A stretch of 64,000 bases of DNA, from NCBI GenBank assembly GCA_023213315.1, contig JAKCPI010009275.1, positions 1 through 64,000 of the forward strand, in the 5' to 3' direction. The notes under the pieces were generated by a model that did no database searches, had not been told where the DNA came from, and saw nothing but the letters and a program-made list of their open reading frames with translations. Shown here piece by piece: positions 31,346 through 44,026 of this stretch (positions are counted from its first letter, which is position 1; every line of letters starts with the position of its first letter). Source of the stretch: Euborellia annulipes (taxonomy: Eukaryota > Arthropoda > Insecta > Dermaptera > Anisolabididae). Position numbers and translations under genes: made by a program.

Positions 31346-34300
31346 ATGAATGTAGTAAGAGATAAGCCATTTGTTGCATTAAGAAAGAAAAAGGACAGAC
31401 CCAAGATTCAAGGTATAAATACATAGGGAAACTTCATATTTAATTTTATTTAATGAAAAATATACTATATATGAAAATATACCATGGCATGGAAAAACCA
31501 TCGAAAGTTTTTTCAATATGTAGGCCTACTATTAATTTGTCTTAATTAGAAATGGCGAGCTGCTTGTTTAAATAGTGAAAATATTAATATTAATAAAATT
31601 TTCTTTTTCTTTTTTCAGATAAAAATTTTTTACATTGTGATATCAGTAGAAACCCTTTATATAATATCTTTCAATCTGAAAGAGAAGAAGATAAAATTTC
31701 TAAAAATGAAAATCCCAATTTAATGAATTCTAATGATTTATTAAAAAGAATACTCTTTAATAATAAAAGAGTTACAAATAAAACAAATTTTTTTAACAAT
31801 TCAAAACAAGATTCAGTCGATTCAGTCTTAAATTTATCGACACTCAATAATGTCCCCCAAGAGAAGAGGCCATTTGATACGCTCACCTCAAATTATCCAA
31901 GTTCTTTAACTTCTTTAAATAATTCAAGTTTTCGAAAAGATCAAAATCATTTAAAAACTAATTTTTCTGAAAAGTTTTTCAATAAAACATTAGTGACACA
32001 ACTTTTTTCATCCTCAATCAATAATAATAATAATAATAATAATAGTAATACGACTCTTTTTAGTAATCCTCAGACTCATATCAAATCTGCTCAAGTATTT
32101 CGATCTCCTTCAAATAAAAATTCCACATTTTGTAATTCAACTTCAAAAGAAATTGAAAAGTATTTATTTAATATTTTAAGTATATTTTCTTTAAAAATAT
32201 TCATTACTTTATTTTTAGAACACCATTAATAAATCCAAAATTAAAAAATGTCTCGAATTCATCCTTTTCTTCCAATATCTCACATCGAAAGAATCAAATT
32301 AAGTATGTAACCTATTTATTAATATTAAAATAAATATTATCATAAAGGTAAGCCTACATTATTTTATATTTTGTTTCAGGAAAATTAATCCACCATCAAA
32401 TTTTAATCAAACAACATCTACTGGACCATGGACTCCGTTGAAATCTCCTGCAAATGAGTGTAATTCTTGTTTAGTAGGTAATTATAAAAATTCAAATATT
32501 AAGAAAGATTAATTTGAAAGAAAACAGCTAAAATATAAGATATATAGTACAAGTATTCTATATAGTCTATTTGCAGATAGTTGGCTATAAACTCGTTCAT
32601 TATATTTTTGTTGTTTATATTCTCCTATCCTCTCATAACTAACAATTGTAAGTTAAAGATCATCCACGTTATTAGGTGAATATATCAGAATATTTGGTAT
32701 AAATGAAGCCTTTTCACAATCTTTCATTCATAGAAATCATTATTTTGCCAACATGCTAGGTCTCCCTTTTTTCTGGGTTTGGCCATCTGCTAGTCAAATT
32801 CAAACCTCACCAAAAATGCTAACAAAAGTGAAATTTATAAAATTCAACAGCCTTTTTGGCCTCAACCAAAATATAGCAAGAGTTTGCATGGACTTTTTGC
32901 GTAACTCATTCCCCCGGGGCCTCATCTCTCAACGAGGTGATTTAACTGGCTAGCTGCGCTTTCCAAATTAGGCCCCCTCTGATTTTTTCTTTTGGGGCTA
33001 CATAAAATCCCTTGTTTACAAAAACTGTCCCAGGATCCTGAAAGACAACATTTGGGCCAAAATCCTCCAAATCCCCCACGTTGGGAACCTATAGTCTAAA
33101 CTCAAACCTCCCATGTCAGTGAATATGAAAAAATTAAAGAACATGGTCATTCTTGAATATTTTGCGTTTTATTGATTTTGAAAATCATGCGATTGCCGCG
33201 CGCCAACTGTATATTTGTCTGCTAAAAGTCCTGATCTTTTTTTTTTACTTCACCTTAACACTTTTTTGTCTTTATTTGTTGGTGGACCGAACCTCGCACG
33301 GCCCTCTGAAATCAAACCAAACAAATACTGTACAGACAGTTCTTTATTTATGCATTTGGCATTACATTTCTCTACCGAGAAATTTATTTAACTAAATTAA
33401 GGATGTTTGGACGATTGTCTCCAGCTTTTCCTTTCCGAGGCTCCTTAATTTATTTTATAAATATTTCGAATTTTAAAACAAAAAGTTTTCTTTCATAAAT
33501 ATTAATAATTTTAACATAAAAACATGTTGATTTTAAAGTCATAAAACATGTATAATATTTAAGATAACCACTTTTAACCTTTATTATTTTATTTTTTAAA
33601 ATAAACCACAATTTATTTTTAGCTGTTTGTGAAGGACGTGGCCAGTCTCGCGGGGAAGTCGGAATTGCAGCTCTGGACATTCGGCGACCTCATTTATTTC
33701 TTTGTCAAATAAGCGACAGCACAATGTATACAAATACATTAACCAAGATTAGTCTTTTTAATCCATATGAGGTATTTTCAACAAATTAATGATTACTAGA
33801 GCCCAGATATTCATGCACAATCAAAACTTAAAATATGCATGCATTAATGCATTATAAAATGACCAAATATGCACAATGAAGGGAAAAACAGTAAAAATAT
33901 GCTCTATCACAAATTGAGTTGCATTTTATATTATTATTTTTTTTTTTATAACAATAAACAACAATCTTTTCTCTAAATTTTCTTCGTTTACGGGCATGCT
34001 GAGAACACGTTCCTGAATGCAGAAAATGATCTTTCTATATCTCAAGAAATGACAGGCGCATACTTGAAAGAAGAAATCTGGGACCCATTGAGGTTGAAAA
34101 GTTGATCTTTACATCTCCATCCTGTAAAGCGAGAAAGTTTGATAATATTAAAAATAATTTTTAATTTTTATCACATAAGTTAGACTTTAAAAGCAACTAA
34201 CTGCACAAAAATATTCAAAACATGCTTTTTCCTTTAAAAAAAATATACATGAAAAATAAGGTGGTTTTGGTTATAAATTGGCAAAACATGCATTGTGCAT

Positions 34301-37300
34301 TGGAATCTCTTCAAAAAAAGCCAAAATATGCACAAATAGGGTTATTTCGAATCGATTACTCATGAAATGGATAACTGCCAAGTTTCAGCTTCTATATAAA
34401 CATGCATTTGCATGAACATCGGGCTCTAATGATTACATACTACTTTTGACGTGACCACGTCTTTCAATGTATGTTTGTATAGTGGCCGGGTTGAGAGGCA
34501 TGCACGAAAAAGTTAGCGGCTTGAATAACTCCTCTGTCTTAAGAGGTATAATTATGATGAATGTACGGTTAGAAAGAATGATTCTTCAGCTAAAGATTTC
34601 ACCATTTATTTTTTTCTATCATCCATTTTACCGCGCTGCGGTAAATTCTAATTTGAATGTTTAAACCACTGTAGAATCGAACGGCTATTCGGATCAGACT
34701 AAATGTGATGTCATTTTGTGGGCAAAAAATTATCGACAAATTGCCCTTTTTGCGCATTGCATATCTACTTGACCATAAAAACTACATTAAATCTAAATTT
34801 ATTTTTAGAAAGATTAGTTCAATACCCCTGAACCTTTTTTTTCTTTTTTTCGATATGAGGTCATTTTACCGCGTGAGAGCGCGCGACGATAAATTATAAT
34901 TTGAAAGTTTAAACCACTGTAGATTCCGAACGGCTAATCAGATCAGACTAAAAGCGATGTCAATTTGTTCAAATTTCAAATATTACGTAATTTTTTAACT
35001 TTCCTAGCTCCCCCCCCCCTTCACGCTCCTAATACTGCTGAAGCCTATTAGAGTCCAATCCGCCACTTTCTATTTTTTATTTTATATCAAATCTTTAAAC
35101 TTACATTCTTTTTTAGGTTCTAGTACCAAACACCTTCTTTGAAAATGGGCAAAGCAAGCTTATTTCTCTCATTAGAGATATGTTTTCATCCACTCAAGTT
35201 ACTCTTATTAAACGCCGACATTTCAGCGATGCTCTTGGACTTGAGCTTATTCAACGTTATTGTGCTCCTGAATACTCGTCAGTGGAAATTGTTCTTCTCC
35301 ATAAGTGGGTTTTATAACTTGTTATTTGTGTCCACAAATATACTTAATATTTTTACTTTAATTAGGTTCTACGCTCTTTCTTCAGTGAATGCACTTTTAA
35401 AATATGTTGAATATAGTCAAAATGTTATTTTTATGCCTAAATCATTAAAAGTTGAATACCAAGCATCTCAAGATTCCACTCTTATTGGTAAATTATTTTT
35501 CTTTTTCTTTTATAAACTAAGCCCGAAACCTACTTCCGGCGGACTTCGCCCCCCTGGCGGACCCTCTCCTTTTCTTAATTTTTTTTTTTTATTTTTTTAT
35601 TTCATTTAAGGTTAGATTTCCGCATCGGAGGCCATTTAGACCTTGTTACTATTTATTTCAATTATTTTTTATTTGTACCCAATTAAATTGAAATAAATTT
35701 TTGTCTCATGAGACGGGATGCGAACCCGAGACTCTTGGTCCCGAGTATTTTTCCTGGAATCTCCATAACGTTATCTAGTAGGGGTGCAAAATTTCGTTTC
35801 AAAATTCCATTGGGAAGCTGGTCAAACAGACCATGACAGACGGACACTCCGCTATTATATATAGAAAGATTCTCATGATTTTACACCAAATAAAAAAAAT
35901 AAATAATTTCTATTCAATTTGGTTCTTTATTTATCTAATTCTTTTTTATCCCTTTCTATTTCAAGACTTAAATTCATCTTCTCGCTTGGAATTAACTCAT
36001 GGAAGGAGGAATCGTCAAAAACATAGTCTTCTCAAAGTAATGGATTTTTGTAAAACGCAGGCTGGACAACGCCTTTTACGTGTCTCAATTTTGCAACCTC
36101 CTTTTTGTAAAAAAGTTATTGAAGGTCGTTTTGATTGTGTCCAAGAATTAATCGAATCCCCTGAACTTCTAACTAGTATTCAGGTATATAAATATCTTCC
36201 CTTTTTAATTTAAATAATTATATTAATTAATCTTTTAGGGAATTTTGCCAAAATTTAATGAGATTGACCTTTTATTGACACTTTCAATGGAGACTCCCAA
36301 ACAAGATGTAAAATATTATAATATTCAATTAAAAAAAGTGCTCATTTTAAAATCTTGCCTTGAACTTCTTCCATCACTTGAAGAAATAGTTCACGAAGGA
36401 AATTGTCAAATAATTACTTCAGTACGCGAGGTAAATATCCAATACACTACAACCTTCTTAAATATCCAACACTGTACAGTACGGTTACCCTCTTAACCGG
36501 CCTGTTCGGATAACTGTTTGGCCGAATTAAAATACAAAAAAAAAAGTAATTTATACTGTATATTGAATATATGTAATAATAAAAACATGTATAATAAATA
36601 AGCTTATATGTAATTTATATTACTAATGGGATATAGGCCAGTTAATCCGACCACCGATTGATCCGAGGCTGAGTAAGAGGGGTTGTACTGTATTTCAAAA
36701 TAAAAAATTTTATATACCATTGGTGATATTTAAAGGCTAATTAATATATTTTAATATAAATAAATTGATATTATTTTTTTTTAAAGGCTTGCGTACATCC
36801 TTGCTACAAAATTATTTTAGAACGAATCCTGAAAACTATTCATACAGATGTCCATATAAGTAAAGGATATTTTCAAGCCACTATGCAACAAGGTTTTAGT
36901 ATTAGACCAGATATAAATGGCCTACTGGATGTTGCAAAACGAGTATATTGCGAAATAATTGATGATATGATTGGTAATATATTATTAATGTATATTTTAG
37001 GTATATAGTAAGGTTATATTATTTCCTATCTCTAAATTTTCCTACTGCTTTCGGTTCTACAGCTAGTAAACTAATCCTTATATATTTTTATTTAATGAAA
37101 GAATCCCGCACGCCCAGGATTTGAACAGGGATCTTCTTTGTAGAAGCCGACACCATAGCCCGCAAAACCAGCGAGCCCCCAATTACCAATAATAGGTTTT
37201 TTTAAAGGAATGTAAATTGTGTAGTAGAAGGAGAATAAAAAGAGAGAACAGCTAATTATATTTTCTTTTATTATTCCCTCAGTGCTGACGTTTCGGTCCT

Positions 37301-40300
37301 GTTTAGGACCATCTTCAGAGCATTAGGGCTGTCATCATCAGTATCAATTTTAAAATTTCACCTACATTAATAATATAATCGTATGGAGGAAGGCCGTCTA
37401 ATTTACAGGAAGGTGAAGAAAATAGACTTAATTCGGCCCAAAATTATTTATTACCAATGTCTACGTTTCGGGGACTAAACGTCACCCATCCTCAGGACAA
37501 AGGTCGTAAAGTCTTTCGTGCCTCCAGCACTCGTGTAATAAATACAACAATAATTTGTTGTGTGAAATGATGGCTGTATTTTATATTAGGGTTCAGCTCA
37601 CCATATAGCCAAATTACTTGCAAATTTTAACCACGAGCCACTCTGAGTCAATGCTAGGCATCTAGATGATGGTTAAAATTTGCAAGTAATTTGGCTATAT
37701 GGTGAGCTGAACCCTAATATAAAATACAGCCATCATTTCACACAACAAATTATTGTTGTATTTATTACACGAGTGCTGGAGGCACGAGACTTTACGACCT
37801 TTGTCCTGAGGATGGGTGACGTTTAGTCCCCGAAACGTAGACATTGGTAATAAATAATTTTGGGCCGAATTAAGTCTATTTTCTTCACCTTCCTACATTA
37901 ATAATATTATTATAATAATTTTATACAAAATATACATATATTGGTTGTGTATAAAATAGACCAACGTTATTAAAAGCCTATAGGTGAAATGTTAAAATTG
38001 AAACTGATGATGACAGCCCTAATGCTCAGAAGATGGAGCGAAACGTCATCACTGAGGGAATAATAAAAGAAAATATAATTAGCTGCTCTCTCTTTTTATT
38101 ATCCTTCTACTACATCATTTAATCAGCTATATAAAAACTTCCAATACTAATTAAATTGAGTGTTTGATTCAATAATTATTAATTTTTCAAGGGTTTTTTT
38201 TTTGTTAGGACATGAATTAAATATAATAGTCGGAGAGCTGGCGACAAAAATGGGCAAGAGTTTTCTGAAGGCTAATATTTTCAGAATATGTTGCATTTTA
38301 GTGATTGAAAGGTACTCTATATGAGTCAGCACTTCCAGTACCGGGCCCTTTGGCATGAATAAGCCGTTAAAGTTGCGGGAAGATGGTTTCTCGCAAATAT
38401 CTCGAAAACTATGCGGTTTTCCGCAAAAATTCATCTATACAAAAATAATCGAAATTAAATTACAAACAAAAATGATCCAGTACATAATCACGCTAAAGTG
38501 AACGACTCGGGTAAAATTTGTAATTCTTATAATGGTTGTCATGGTAACAAGTTATAAATATTTCTCTATCTCTGTCTCCTTTCAAATGAATTATAAATTT
38601 TTCCCCTCTTTATCTTCCGAACCGTTCACTTTAGCGTAATTATGTACTAGACCATTTTTGTTTGTAATATAATTTCGATTATTTTTGTATAGATGAATTT
38701 TTGCGGAAAACCGCATAGTTTTCGAGATATTTGCGAAAAACCATCTTCCCGCAACTTTACCTGGTTATTTCCGCCAAAGGCCCCGGAACTGGAAGTGCTG
38801 ACTCTAAAGTATCTTTCAATCACTAAAATGCAACCTATTATGAAAATATTAGCCTTCAGAAAACTCTTGTCCATTTTTGTCTCCAGCTCTCCGGTTATAA
38901 AAAGAACATTATTTTATAATATATGATCTCTGAATTATTATTATTTTATTTATTTTTTTTCTAAATATTCTTATTTTCAACAGAATTGATTTCTACATTG
39001 AGCCAGAAGCATAATTTGCCTCTTGTTTTGGGATGCACTGCTTCAAAAGGATTTCATATACAAATGACTCTAGGAAGAAATTACAATACTGAGCTTCAAC
39101 TTCCTCAGGAATTTCTAAGAGTAAATATCCAACATTTAAATTGTAAATAAGATATTAATTAAATGAAAAAGTGGTTTTCGACTTTCATGAGAATGCCAAC
39201 ATCGAATTTATATTCTCTCTTAACAACTCTGTACTCTTTGGTTTTTATCATTTTAAAAAATAACCATACAATTAATGACTGCAATTCATTATTTCAACAA
39301 CTTATTAAAAGACAAAAACTCTCATAAATCGAGAAATAGAATTCAGGTTTATATAAAAAGGAAAAATGTTTAGCAAAGAAATGACGTCTTTTGCGCGTCA
39401 TTTGACAATTGTCCTGTCCTCTTCCCCACTCATTGACGCCATTCCATTAGCACTAAAATCTAATCAATATTTAAAAAAAAAAATATTTTTTTAAGCTCGG
39501 AGAATAATTTAATTTTTTAATTCAGGTACAAAGGCAAAGGAATTCTTGCACCTTTACTACTGAAGAAGTAAATTTTCTCGATGCCCGCGCCAAACAAGTC
39601 TACCAGGAAATTCAAATGTTAAATAATATGTAAGTTTAACTAAAGATTTTTTTTTCTTTTTAACATCTGGTGAATGTTTACTGTGAAATAAACTTTGATC
39701 TTAGATGGTGACATTAATTTTGTTAAGGGTAATCTATGAGTTGCTGACGGACATTCGAGAGCATGTAGGCGCTCTATATAAACTGATTGAAGTCATAGCC
39801 GAGCTCGATGTAGCTGCTTCTCTTGCTCAAGTGAGCTCATCGGATAACTATGTTAGACCAACATTTGGTTCTTTCCTTGATATTAAAGAAGGCCGCCATC
39901 CGATTTTGGAAAGTGTTAGTTCTTCCGTCCCGGTAGCCAATGATGCGGTGAGTTATTGAATTCCATTGTAATATATCTTTGTCTAAATGTGAGAGTGTGG
40001 CTGGCAAAACAAATTTTATAGTCTTGCACAGATATTAGAAATTCAAAAAATATTTTCAAAGTTTATGATAAATGTAAGATTTCTTGTGTTTTAATTGATA
40101 TTTTGTAACTCTCAGGATCCTTCATGTCTAGCAAATAATTCACAAATTCAACATTTTAACGCTAAAATTTTTTCATAAATTTATTTATTAATAATAATGG
40201 ATAAATCATAGGGTTCTAGTTTCCTATAACAAAGGCTTAGCCTGTTGGGAATACGATAATACGATAGATATACGGTTTTCTTAATCCATATAACTTTGGC

Positions 40301-43300
40301 GCAACAAGGGGGGGGAGGGGTTAGGATTTTAACCTCCCATCTCCAGGAGAGAAAAATAATTCAAATTGCTATATATTATATATTTCAAATAGAAAGAAAT
40401 AGCAGCGTGTCTTTTTAAAAGTTTCTTAAAAAAGTATCAACCCTCCCCCCCCCCCCCCCCCCAGGAACAAATTCTGGTTGAGCCACTGCATGTATTAATA
40501 ATATTAAATTTTAATTATATGGATATTCTTTTGCAGTTTTCTTCCAAATATTTCAATTTACATATCATTACTGGTCCAAATATGAGCGGAAAGAGTATTT
40601 ATATTAGACAAATTGCACTTCTTCAAATTATGGCACAGGTAAAATATTTTTTTATTTTTTATACTGTACATACTAAAGAATTTGGAGGAGAACATAAATA
40701 AAAGAAGAATAAGGCTCCTGTATTTATTTACTGGAAGTTAGGCAGCCACATTTGATACCTGTTGCTTTGTATATCATAGGTTGCCTATCTTGTAGGCGTT
40801 TTAGTCTTAATCTCAATCTGTAAAATATAATATGTAACTTTATATAGCCTTTTAAATGCCATATTATTTTAAGATTTTTTAATAATAATTTTTCAATTTT
40901 CAGGTTGGTTGTTACGTCCCAGCTAAAAGAGCTCAATTTAGAATTGTGGATCAAATTTTCGCAAGAATTGGTTTTGAAGATAGTATCGAATGTAATGCAT
41001 CTACTTTTGTGCTTGAGGTAATTGAATATTTAGAAACTGACTACATTTTTATAGGATCTCGATAATTCGTAGCCCGATTATTTGAATTATGTAAATTAAA
41101 TATACAGCTTCGCGAAATGATGTATATCCGACAGTCCCTCGGTCGCAAGTCGCTGATTATTATTGACGAATTATGCCGTGGCACAGCCTGCGAGGAAGGT
41201 TCAGCGACAGCTTGGGCCCTCGTCGAAGATCTTATGCGCTCAAAGGCGTTCATATTTCTCGCTACGCATTATTTATTTCTCACTCGATTAGCTGAAATGT
41301 ACGTCAACGTAACTAAGTAAGTCCAACACAAGTCCCTAAAAAAAAATAAAAACTCTTTAAAATGTATTCTTTGAGCGGAGAAAGAAGAATAGGGTTGGTA
41401 ATCACTCGGGACCCCCCCCCCCTTCTGAAAAATTTCTAACTCAAATTCTGGTCACCTAATAAACACATCATCCCTTGCTGTAATATTAAAAATAAAATTT
41501 CTCTAACATATGTCGAGACATAAGACTACACTATGTTTTGCAATGCAAATTTTAATTTCATTGTTATAATAGACAAGAGCATAATGAGATCTCCGTCCGC
41601 AGTAGTCCTGGTTCGAGTCTAGAGGAAAGATATTCTCAATAAAATACAAATGAATCTCTCAAATTTCTTTATCTTAAAAAAAAGATATATTGAAACAAAA
41701 AACCGGCTGCACATATCATTACTGTCTCTTATCATAAGAAGTTGAGAAAAATTTGTTTGATGTGTGTTTAGTCTCACTAAATTTTGTTTTTATGAGAAGA
41801 GAACTTTTTAAGAATTATATACAGATCAACATTTTCAATAATTTTATATGTGATGCGGAAATTGAAAAGGGACCTCTTGTCGGAAATTTCACAAATTGAG
41901 TTATTGATATTTTATTGTAGAGGATAATTTTAAGACCAAAACCACGGATTCTCATCTCTAAAATTACCGAATAAACCTGTATAGGAAATATTGAATAATC
42001 GCATTCAATCGAAAAATCGATATTTTTGACCTAATTTGGCTAAAATGGCCGGTACGGTATCGGTACGTTAAGTTGATGAGAGAAGTGGCTGTTCAACGAT
42101 TAGAATAATAAACAGGAAGAGAGGATGTCAGCCAAAAGGAGAGCCTCTATCGAATAAAAATCTCAACTCTAGAAGACATTCTTCGGTTTTATTTTAAATA
42201 AAGCCATTATCACTTCTTAAGAGATTATTGGCAATTGATCGAATATTTTTATATAACAATTCCAGGGCCGGAACTAGAAGATTTTTTAGAGGGGGGGGGG
42301 GGGGGGACAAAATTTAATTTGCCGCCTTCTCCTTAAAATTTTCTATACAAAATTCATATCATTTTACCTTTTTTTTTAGTAAATCTTTCTTTAATTGCCG
42401 CCCCCCTGATATCTGCCGCCCGGGGCACGCACCCACTGCCCCCCTAGATCCGGCCCTGAACAATTCTATCTGCATCTCAATAGTGTACACCTTGAGATTG
42501 CCAATAATCCCTTAAGAATTGATGATGGCTTTATTTAATTAAACCCGTCTTCTGGATTGAGATTTTTATTCGATAGAGGCTCTCCTTTTGGCTGAGATCC
42601 TCATTTTCTGTTTATTATTCTAATCGGTAAGATAATTTTACTTCGCCGACAAGAGGTCTCTTTTCTCTTTCCGAATCACATATAATAATTTATGTTTGAG
42701 TAATTTTTATGAAAGACTAATTTTATAAATTAAATTTATTTTATTAATTCATTAATGTCTCCTAATATTACAAAATTATATAGGTCTATATAATCAACAT
42801 AATAGAACTAAAATAATAATATATAAGATGAAATGGTTCTATTCTTTCATTTTATCTTTAATTAAAATTGATACGATGAAACGTTAACATAGGGGGTTAG
42901 AAGGGAGTAAAAAATACAAAATACATCGGGTCTGGAAAATTTGAGAGGATTTCTAAAGTGTTTAAAATATGTGTTAATAAGTAAGAACAGTTTTAGGGAG
43001 ATGACAACTAAATGTACTAGTTTGTCAACTTAAACGATATATTGACTGGTTAATTTCTCTTTCAAAACTCTCTAGTAAATTAAATTTACTAGTAAAAAAT
43101 CTGGACTGACTTACACAGCGCACAACTTTCTCTTACCTTCGGTAATCGAAAGTTGTGTTCTGTGTGTCCACAGAATTTTTGTGTCGATATATATTTAGTT
43201 CCGACAGTACGGAATATTTGAATTCACAAGTCAGATGTAAAATTTATAAGCATGGGAAAATATTTATATTTTGTTACCATGGGAACCATTTCTCCTATCT

Positions 43301-43940
43301 TTTCTATGGAGTACAAGAGTAAAGTGGTCTTCAGAAGATTTCAATTACAAAATGAGAATATACATTTTAAGGAGAATCTAAAAAATAATTGATTTATGAA
43401 TTTAAAAAAAATCGTTGATGAATTTTGAGAAAATCGAAAAAAACTGAAAAAGTACATCAGTAAAGTACTAGTACTCTTTGGGATTTTGATTAAAAGTATT
43501 TTCACGCTCCCGGGGGTGTTTAACTTAAATATAAAATTAGCTACTCAATTCTTCTTGTTAAAATTGAACACACACAGACAGACCATGTCGAAAACCACTT
43601 TTGGATTAAGGGACTCAAAACGGAAATATCAAAATCTCGACATCCAATTTTGCCTTGAATCCAATACTTTCTCTCTCTCTCTCTACATATGTATATTAAC
43701 ATATACATATAGGTAAGAGAAAGTCAGGGATCTAGGGAGGGGAGTGGGGTGCCCGGGGAGATTTTAGGGGGGGAATTAAAGAAAGATTTATAAAAAAAGA
43801 TAAAATGATATGAATTTTGTTAGAAAATTTTAAGGAGAGGGAAAATTTTCCTCTAAAAATATACGGCCGAGAAAGTAAAAAGCGGCGGACAAATGAAAAA
43901 AATTTTCTTTAATGTTTTTCACTATTTTGTGGGGGGGGGG

Positions 43941-43975
<35 letters not shown>

Positions 43976-43983
43976 GTTTTTTT

Positions 43984-44026
<43 letters not shown>

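Larger units (their letters stand above)
37407..37894. mobile_element. Nested near-perfect palindrome with two hammerhead motifs
   Basis: Arms 37407-37640 and 37670-37894 are almost identical inverted copies around a spacer of about 30 bp (TGAGTCAATGCTAGGCATCT region). The near identity implies a recent insertion or ongoing arm conversion. Each arm holds one hammerhead in mirror orientation. Confidence 0.74.
37212..38115. mobile_element. Outer palindromic Penelope-like element in MSH4 intron 10
   Basis: Outer arms 37212-37345 and 38000-38115 are inverted copies (GAGAATAAAAAGAGAGAACA; AATTATATTTTCTTTTATTA). Each arm carries a hammerhead motif, intact on the left and decayed on the right. A second, younger palindrome (37407-37894) is nested inside. 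No protein coding. Confidence 0.68.

Noticed and set aside
38147..38926. Matching ORFs on both strands (NFCGKPHSFRDICEKPSS)
   Set aside because: Produced by the arms of the 38220-38905 palindrome; no codon bias, no homology recognised.
42160..42560. Hammerhead motif in the foldback element of MSH4 intron 16
   Set aside because: The arms contain AGAAGAC and TTCGG-like pieces but no CUGANGA followed by a stem and GAAA.
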